A stretch of DNA of 64,000 nucleotides from Halocaridina rubra (lineage: Eukaryota; Arthropoda; Malacostraca; Decapoda; Atyidae). Location: contig JAXCGZ010001893.1 in the NCBI GenBank assembly GCA_037179515.1, forward strand, positions 28,501-92,500, written 5' to 3'. The position numbers were made by a program, and so were the translations under genes. This document shows positions 53,890 to 64,000 of this stretch, piece after piece. Numbering within the stretch: position 1 is the stretch's first letter; every line of letters begins with the position of its first letter. The notes beneath the pieces are model-generated. The model ran no database searches. It saw nothing but the letters and a program-made list of their open reading frames with translations, and was not told the DNA's origin.

Positions 53890-54940
53890 TCCCCCCAGGT
53901 CTGGGTTTTTCACTAATTGTGCTTATGGGAAGGGGCCCAAAGCTCGTATCTTCCCGTTTCCTGATTGCTTTCGTTTTGTACTTAGTGATACTTATAATAC
54001 TTGTCCTTAAATCTATTGATTCAGTTAGCATTAACTACCTCCTCGCTTAGCAAATTCCAACCATCAACTATTCTTACACTAAAAAAGTACTTCATTACAT
54101 CCTGCAAAGAAGTTTTTTTTATGAAGCTTCAATCTATGACCTCTAGTACTAGTGACATCCATATCAAAATATCGATCCTTATCTACTCTGTCATAACCAT
54201 GAAGGAATTTAAAGACTGTCACCATATCCCCCCTCAATCTTCTAGCTTCAAGTGATGACAAGTCTAATTCCCTCAGCCTCATCATAACTGAGATCGCATA
54301 TTTCTGGCACCAGTTTTGTGGCATGTCTTTAAACTTTTTCCAGCTTAACTACGTGCTTTTTTCAAGTGCGGATTCCAAAAGGGGGCTGCATATTCAAGTT
54401 TTGGCCTCACATAGGTTACATAAATATTTCAGAGCATTTCCTTGTCTACGTGTGTGAAGGCTACCCTTACATTTGCTAAGAAAGCATATACTGCCCTTAC
54501 AATGCTACTTATATGCATTTCTGGAGACAAATCTGCCAGTATGCTTACACCTACATCTCTCTCATTCTCTGCCTCTTGAAGTGGTACTCCTGCCACCAAG
54601 TAGTCAAGCTTGGGCCTTCTTGCACTTGTCCCCATTTCATTACCTTACATTTTGAAGTACTGAATTTCATTACCCACTTTTCTGACCACTCATGCAGACT
54701 ATTTAGATCTTCCTGAAGTTCTCTACCATTGTTCTCATTTCTTACTTTCTTCCCAATCTTTGCATCATCTGCAACCATATTCATGAATGAATTTAGTGGA
54801 ACTCCACTAATAACTCTTCTCCATACAGACACTAAATGTCTTACTCTAACCCTCTGTTCCCTTCCTTTGAAGTATGCTTTTATCCATTTCAAGACATTTC
54901 CACCTATTTTAGCCATTGCTTCCAGCTTTTTAACAAGTCT
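53890..54940 (-). pseudogene. CR1/Jockey-like LINE fragment, copy c (left arm)
   Basis: Same family as copies a and b. The 3' UTR is at about 53925-54000, RT C-terminus next (RELDLSSLEARRLRGDMVTV), then LDYLVAGVPLQEAENERD, ADDAKIGKKV (catalytic ADD kept) and GGNVLKWIKAYFKGREQRV near 54880. SGVP jumps directly to NSFMNM, losing the QGSVLGPLLFLVYVNDLP segment that is present in copy a. Frameshifts near 54100, 54330 and 54620. Confidence 0.85.
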
Positions 54941-55975
54941 CCATGGTTAATGTGAATGATTTTTTTGAAAGTTTTATCTGTGAGGTTATGGCAAGATATG
55001 ACATAAAAGGCTTTACATTAGTTTTATATGACTATAGGAGTCCTATGGTGTGACCTAACTGAAATGATGACATCAAAACAGTTTTGTGTCAGGTCTGTAA
55101 GAAGGGTGTTTGTAAAGTGTAATGGCCAAGGGAAAGTGTGGTATAATCTGTCGCAGTCTTATTTAAGCAGTGACTTTGGAGGGAGTGAGTAGTAGGGTAG
55201 TGGGATGATGTGAAGATGATAGGATGGAGATTTTGTTGGGTTCATACTTATGATAATGATACCATGTTTTCAGATGTTGGTTATTATGTTGTTTGAGTAG
55301 CTGTAGTTTTCTATGTCAGTGAATGCTTATATATTACAGACTGCTTACATATTACAGACTATGATAGGTCATTTACATATACAAGGAACAAAAGTGGCCC
55401 TAAAACTAAACCTTGTGGAACTCCACTAATAACTCTTCTCCATACAGACACTAAGTGTCTTACTCTAACCCTCTGTTCCCTTCCTTTGAGGTATACTTTT
55501 ATCCATTTCAAGACATTTCCACCTATTTTAGCCATTGCTTCCAGCTGTTTATCAAGTCTCCAGTGTTAATGTGAATGTTTTCTTTTGAAAGTTTTATCTG
55601 TGAGGTTATGGCAAGATATGACATCAAAGGCTTTACATTAGTTTTATTTGACTATAGGAGTCCTATGGTGTTACCTAACTGAAATGATGACATAAAAACA
55701 GTTTTGTGTCAGGTCTGCAAGAAGGGTGTTTGTAAAGTGTAATGGCCAAGGGAAAGTGAGGTATAATTTGTCGCAGTATTATTTAAGCAGTGACTTTGGA
55801 GGGAGTGAGTAATAGGGTAGTGGGATGATGTGAAGATGATAGGATGGAGATTTGTTGGGTTCATACTTATAATATTGATACCATGTTTTCAGATGTTGGT
55901 TATTATGTTGTTTGAGTAGCTGTAGTTTGCTATGTCAGTGAATGCTTATATATGTTTTTTTGGCACAAGTGCTTA
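54792..55975 (-). repeat. Tandem duplication of a LINE-LINE chimera (left arm)
   Basis: Two units with offset 619 bp (CCATACAGACACTAA at 54821 and 55440). Each unit joins part of an APE-type LINE RT (with a KAFDVISCHNLTDKTFK-like stretch) to the GGNVLKWIKAY part of the CR1/Jockey-like LINE. The inner unit (55411-55975) still has SGVPQGLVLGPLLFLVYVND; the outer lacks it. Confidence 0.8.
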
Positions 55976-57317
55976 AGGTGAACGTTGCTTATATTGTCTG
56001 GGCCACAGTTCCAGATGAGTGCTGGCAGATGTTAATGATGAGCTTGGTGAAATTTGAATAGTCTGGGGACATATCAGTTGTCACTATGGGGGTGGAGATG
56101 ACTGACCTGTGAGAAATGATTGATGAGGGTATTTGCCTGTTGTTGTTTGAATTATAGTGTCTTTTTTCTGTCGTGGCAGCATGTGATTATGTTGTGATAC
56201 TGTTGGATAGTGTAATGCTGTTCAGTATTTTTTAGAGTTTGCAGGAGTTTTCTTTGTAATCAAGCATTTGCAGGTAACTATTCCAACTTCATACTTGTTG
56301 TTATATTATTCCATTATTCACTTGTGTGTTAAGTGCTTGTATTTCTTAAGTACTGTCCTGTGTATGAAGTGCTGGAGAATCTTTTGCTGAGGTCTTTATT
56401 TTCTATTGTGAAAATGGGGTTGCATTTTTTCTGTTACCACTGCATGTATGTTTTTGTCAGCTTTTTGCAGTATCATGTTAAAAAAGTGTAATGCATTGCT
56501 TATGCATGTGTATTCAGTGTTAATTGATGATATTATGAAGATGATCAGAACCCAAGGTTTTCATTACCCTCAATGATGTCGTGGGGAGAGATGCAGTGAA
56601 CAAAAGGTAAATGGAATGAAAGTGGCTTTGGTGGGAATATATGTACTGATGAATGTAATTCAGAACAAAAAGGTTTCCTGTCTGATTTTGAATTACCAGC
56701 CCTCTGCTTGTTGCTGTTGTCAGCAAACCAAGCAGATGTCTTGAGTTGAAGTTACCATCCAGGATGATGTTCAGAGATAGATGACATACTGTAATTTTGA
56801 GAAATAGTTGTTAGGAAGTGGGGAGGATGTCTGACGGGGGGGGGGAATGTATATATTTGTGATTGCTATATCTGATATGTTGCCAGCAAGCACTTTACTA
56901 TATTGTATTTCTCTAGTAGTGTCATGAAGGGCAGGAGGAGTATTGTGTGTACACAGGTGAATATGAAGTTAATGAGATTGTGAATTAGGGTAATGAGTCT
57001 ACTGCCACTGCCATCAATTCTGTCTTCTCTAATGGTGGTGGTGAAGTTATGGAATGTAGATGTTTTATAAGTGCTGCATATTTTGTTTCTTGCAAAACTG
57101 CAATGAATATATTGTGTTGTTTGATGAAGAGCTTCAGTTCTACTTTTTCTATTTGTACACTCTCTATGGTAAACTATACACTTTTGATGTTGTATGTGCA
57201 GTGTATGAGTTAGGTACTGCTGCGGGGGGGGGGGGGGGTTAGGAAGGTGCTTGGGAGAGGGACGCTGTAGGAGAAGGTCATAATGATGATGATGGTTGAG
57301 GTAAGGCTTGGGGGATT
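55976..57317 (-). pseudogene. APE-type LINE: endonuclease and RT start (left arm and loop)
   Basis: The minus strand from 57317 downward encodes an APE endonuclease N-terminus (IREDRIDGSG then LITLIHN near 57000), then, past the loop boundary, a central APE block (FADNSNKQRAG, LNYIHQYIYS) and the terminal TLGSDHLHNII near 56530. Farther down is the spacer before RT, with SSGTVAQTI and then NVHLKHLCQK near 55980, like the GPDxISNxHLKHL motif of I/Jockey-type LINEs. Frameshifts are frequent. A different family from the CR1/Jockey-like copies. Confidence 0.7.
56731..57317. other. Loop of giant inverted repeat
   Basis: 587 bp without a mirror partner. On the minus strand it is the upstream part of the APE-type LINE whose downstream part is in the left arm, so left arm and loop are contiguous ancestral sequence. 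It contains G-runs near 56836-56846 and 57223-57238. Confidence 0.85.
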
Positions 57318-58100
57318 GGTTTTGCTGACAACAGCAACAAGCAGAGGGCTGGTAATTCAAAATCAGACAGGAAACCTTTTTGTTCTGAATTACATTCATC
57401 AGTACATATATTCCCCACCAAAGCCACTTTCATTCCATTTACCTTTTGTTCACTGCATCTCTCCCCACGACATCATTGAGGGTAATGAAAACCTTGGGTT
57501 CTGATCATCTTCATAATATCATCAATTAACACTGAATACACATGCATAAGCAATGCATTACACTTTTTTAACATGATACTGCAAAAAGCTGACAAAAACA
57601 TACCTGCAGTGGTAACAGAAAAAATGCAACCCCATTTTCACAATAGAAAATAAAGACCTCAGCAAAAGATTCTCCAGCACTTCATACACAGGACAGTACT
57701 TAAGAAATACAAGCACTTAACACACAAGTGAATAATGGAATAATATAACAACAAGTATGAAGTTGGAATAGTTACCTGCAAATGCTTGATTACAAAGAAA
57801 ACTCCTGCACACTCTAAAAAATACTGAACAGCATTACACTATCCAACAGTATCACAACATAATCACATGCTGCCACGACAGAAAAAAACACTATAATTCA
57901 AACAACAACAGGCAAATACCCTCATCAATCATTTCTCACAGGTCAGTCATCTCCACCCCCATACTGACAACTGATATGTCCCCAGACTATACAAATTTCA
58001 CCAAGCTCATCATTAACATCTGCCAGCACTCATCTGGCTGTGGCCCAGACAATATAAGCAACGTTCACCTTAAGCACTTGTGCCAAAAAAACATATATAA
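57318..58100 (+). pseudogene. APE-type LINE fragment (right arm)
   Basis: Plus-strand mirror of 55976-56730, starting in the middle of the endonuclease (FADNSNKQRAG-type stretch), through TLGSDHL near 57500, to the LKHLCQK stretch near 58070. The endonuclease N-terminus is absent here. Confidence 0.7.
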
Positions 58101-59260
58101 GCATTCACTGACATAGCAAACTACAGCTACTCAAACAACATAATAACCAACATCTGAAAACATGGTATCAATATTATAAGTATGAACCCAACAAATCTCC
58201 ATCCTATCATCTTCACATCATCCCACTACCCTATTACTCACTCCCTCCAAAGTCACTGCGTAAATAATACTGCGACAAATTATACCCCACTTTCCCTTGG
58301 CCATTACACTTTACAAACACCCTTCTTGCAGACCTGACACAAAACTGTTTTTATGTCATCATTTCAGTTAGGTAACACCATAGGACTCCTATAGTCATAT
58401 AAAACTAATGTAAAGCCTTTGATGTCATATCTTGCCATAACCTCACAGATAAAACTTTCAAAAGAAAACATTCACATTAACACTGGAGACTTGCTAAAAA
58501 GCTGGAAGCAATGGCTAAAATAGGTGGAAATGTCTTGAAATGGATAAAAGCATACCTCAAAGGAAGGGAACAGAGGGTTAGCGTAAGACACTTAGTGTCT
58601 GTATGGAGAAGAGTTATTAGTGGAGTTCCACAAGGTTTAGTTTTAGGGCCACTTTTGTTCCTTGTATATGTAAATGACCTATCATAGTCTGTAATATGTA
58701 AGCAGTCTGTAATATATAAGCATTCACTGACATAGAAAACTACAGCTACTCAAACAACATAATAACCAACATCTGAAAACATGGTATCATTATCATAAGT
58801 ATGAACCCAACAAAATCTCCATCCTATCATCTTCACATCATCCCACTACCCTACTACTCACTCCCTCCAAAGTCACTGCTTAAATAAGACTGCGACAGAT
58901 TATACCTCACTTTCCCTTGGCCATTACACTTTACAAACACCCTTCTTACAGACATGACACAAAACTGTTTTGATGTCATCATTTCAGTTAGGTCACACCA
59001 TAGGACTCCTATAGTCATATAAAACTAATGTAAAGCCTTTGATGTCATATCTTGCCATAACCTCACAGATAAAACTTTCAAAAAAATCATTCACATTAAC
59101 CATGGAGACTTGCTAAAAAGCTGGAAGCAATGGCTAAAATAGGTGGAAATGTCTTGAAATGGATAAAAGCACACTTCAAAGGAAGGGAACAGAGGGTTAG
59201 AGTAAGACATTTAGTGTCTGTATGGAGAAGAGTTATTAGTGGAGTTCCACTAAATTCATT
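58101..59260 (+). repeat. Tandem duplication of a LINE-LINE chimera (right arm)
   Basis: Mirror of 54792-55975. Units start near 58101 and 58715; ACTTTCAAAAGAAAACATTC and ACTTTCAAAAAAATCATTCA mark equivalent points. The inner unit keeps GGAGTTCCACAAGGTTTAG and the following GGGCCACTTTTGTTCC. Confidence 0.8.
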
Positions 59261-60130
59261 CATGAATATGGTTGCAGATGATGCAAAGATTGGGAAGAAA
59301 GTAAGAAATGAGAACAATGGTAGAGAACTTCAGGAAGATCTAAATAGTCTGCATGAGTGGTCAGAAAAGTGGGTAATGAAATTCAGTACTTCAAAATGTA
59401 AGGTACTGAAATGGGGACAAGTGCAAGAAGGCCCAAGCTTGACTACTTGGCGGCAGGAGTACCACTTCAAGAGGCAGAGAATGAGAGAGATGTAGGAGTA
59501 AGCATACTGGCAGATTTGTCTCCAGAAATGCATATAAGTAGCATTGTAAGGGCAGTATATGCTTTCTTAGCAAATGTAAGGGTAGCCTTCACGCACGTAG
59601 ACAAGGAAATGCTCTGAAATATTTATGTAACCTATGTGAGGCCAAAACTTGAATATGCAGCCCCCTTTTGGAATCCGCACTTGAAAAAAGCACGTAGTTA
59701 AGCTGGAAAAAGTTTAAAGACATGCCACAAAACTGGTGCCAGAAATATACGATCTCAGTTATGATGAGGCTGAGGGAATTAGACTTGTCATCACTTGAAG
59801 CTAGAAGATTGAGGGGGGATATGGTGACAGTCTTTAAATTCCTTCATGGTTATGACAGAGTAGATAAGGATCGATATTTTGATATGGATGTCACTAGTAC
59901 TAGAGGTCATAGATTGAAGCTTTATAAAAAAACTTCTTTGCAGGATGTAATGAAGTACTTTTTTAGTGTAAGAATAGTTGATGGTTGGAATTTGTTAAGC
60001 GAGGAGGTAGTTAATGCTAACTGAATCAATAGATTTAAGGACAAGCATTATAAGTATCACTAAGTACAAAACGAAAGCAATCAGGAAACGGGAAGATACG
60101 AGCTTTGGGCCCCTTCCCATAAGCACAATT
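59100..60130 (+). pseudogene. CR1/Jockey-like LINE fragment, copy c' (right arm)
   Basis: Mirror of 53890-54940. Frames give GGNVLKWIKAHFKGREQRV, ADDAKIGKKV, LDYLAAGVPLQEAENERD, and a longer open C-terminus (59722-60024) reading KTSLQDVMKYFFSVRIVDG. That stretch is intact where the left-arm copy is frameshifted, a useful difference between arms. Confidence 0.85.
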
Positions 60131-60164
60131 AGTGAAAAACCCAGACCTGGGGGGAAAAACCAGC

Positions 60165-64000
<3,836 letters not shown>

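Noticed and set aside
57220..57240. G-quadruplex regulatory site
   Set aside because: A single run of G in decayed LINE sequence without spaced G-tracts; no support for function.
56866..57399. Pro/His-rich novel protein on the minus strand across the loop
   Set aside because: Its N-terminal part crosses the palindrome junction from the right arm; the remainder is APE endonuclease of a LINE.

Overview
This window looks like repeat-dense intergenic DNA from an animal genome, most likely a decapod crustacean. That assignment is an inference from the mix of very long (AT)n, (TTA)n and (GA)n arrays, Tigger/pogo transposons, K02A2.6-like Gypsy and Bel/Pao retrotransposons, and APE-type LINEs. I found no host protein-coding gene, rRNA, functional tRNA gene, CRISPR array or bacterial operon. 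Almost every recognisable protein is a reverse transcriptase, integrase, gag or transposase, most of them broken.

Layout. 1-9.2 kb: two CR1/Jockey-like LINE fragments facing in opposite directions, a hAT-like palindromic MITE, a decayed Bel/Pao gag, an inverted APE-type LINE and several dispersed or tandem repeats. 10.1-18.7 kb: four Tigger/pogo elements in one orientation, each bounded by long (TA)n arrays; the third carries a nearly full-length but broken transposase and the others are deletion derivatives. 18.8-21.5 kb: an RTE-like LINE and the protease/RT part of a decayed Bel/Pao element. 21.7-29.4 kb: a nearly complete Bel/Pao element on the minus strand with 909-910 bp LTRs, a GTGGC target duplication, a tRNA-Tyr-type primer site and a polypurine tract; its coding region has two frameshifts.

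29.4-36 kb: LINE tails, a tRNA-derived SINE, tandem repeats, (CT)n and (AT)n arrays. 36.0-48.65 kb: a nest of three Gypsy elements. Decayed element A (plus strand) contains B (minus strand, internally deleted, with a perfect 299-bp inverted repeat) and C (minus strand, 1336-codon intact gag-pol, LTRs differing by one indel). 48.85-49.83 kb: a MITE.

50.2-64.0 kb: a giant imperfect inverted repeat with arms of at least 6.5 kb around a 587-bp loop. Each arm holds, from the loop outward, an APE-type LINE, a tandemly duplicated chimera of two LINEs, the tail of one LINE, a tandem tRNA-like SINE array, a (TA)n array, and a Tigger element interrupted by another Tigger that carries its own foldback. 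The right arm runs off the window end.

The most noteworthy structures are the giant palindrome, the nested Gypsy stack with its internal palindrome, the intact Gypsy C polyprotein, and the repeated coupling of Tigger elements to (TA)n microsatellites.
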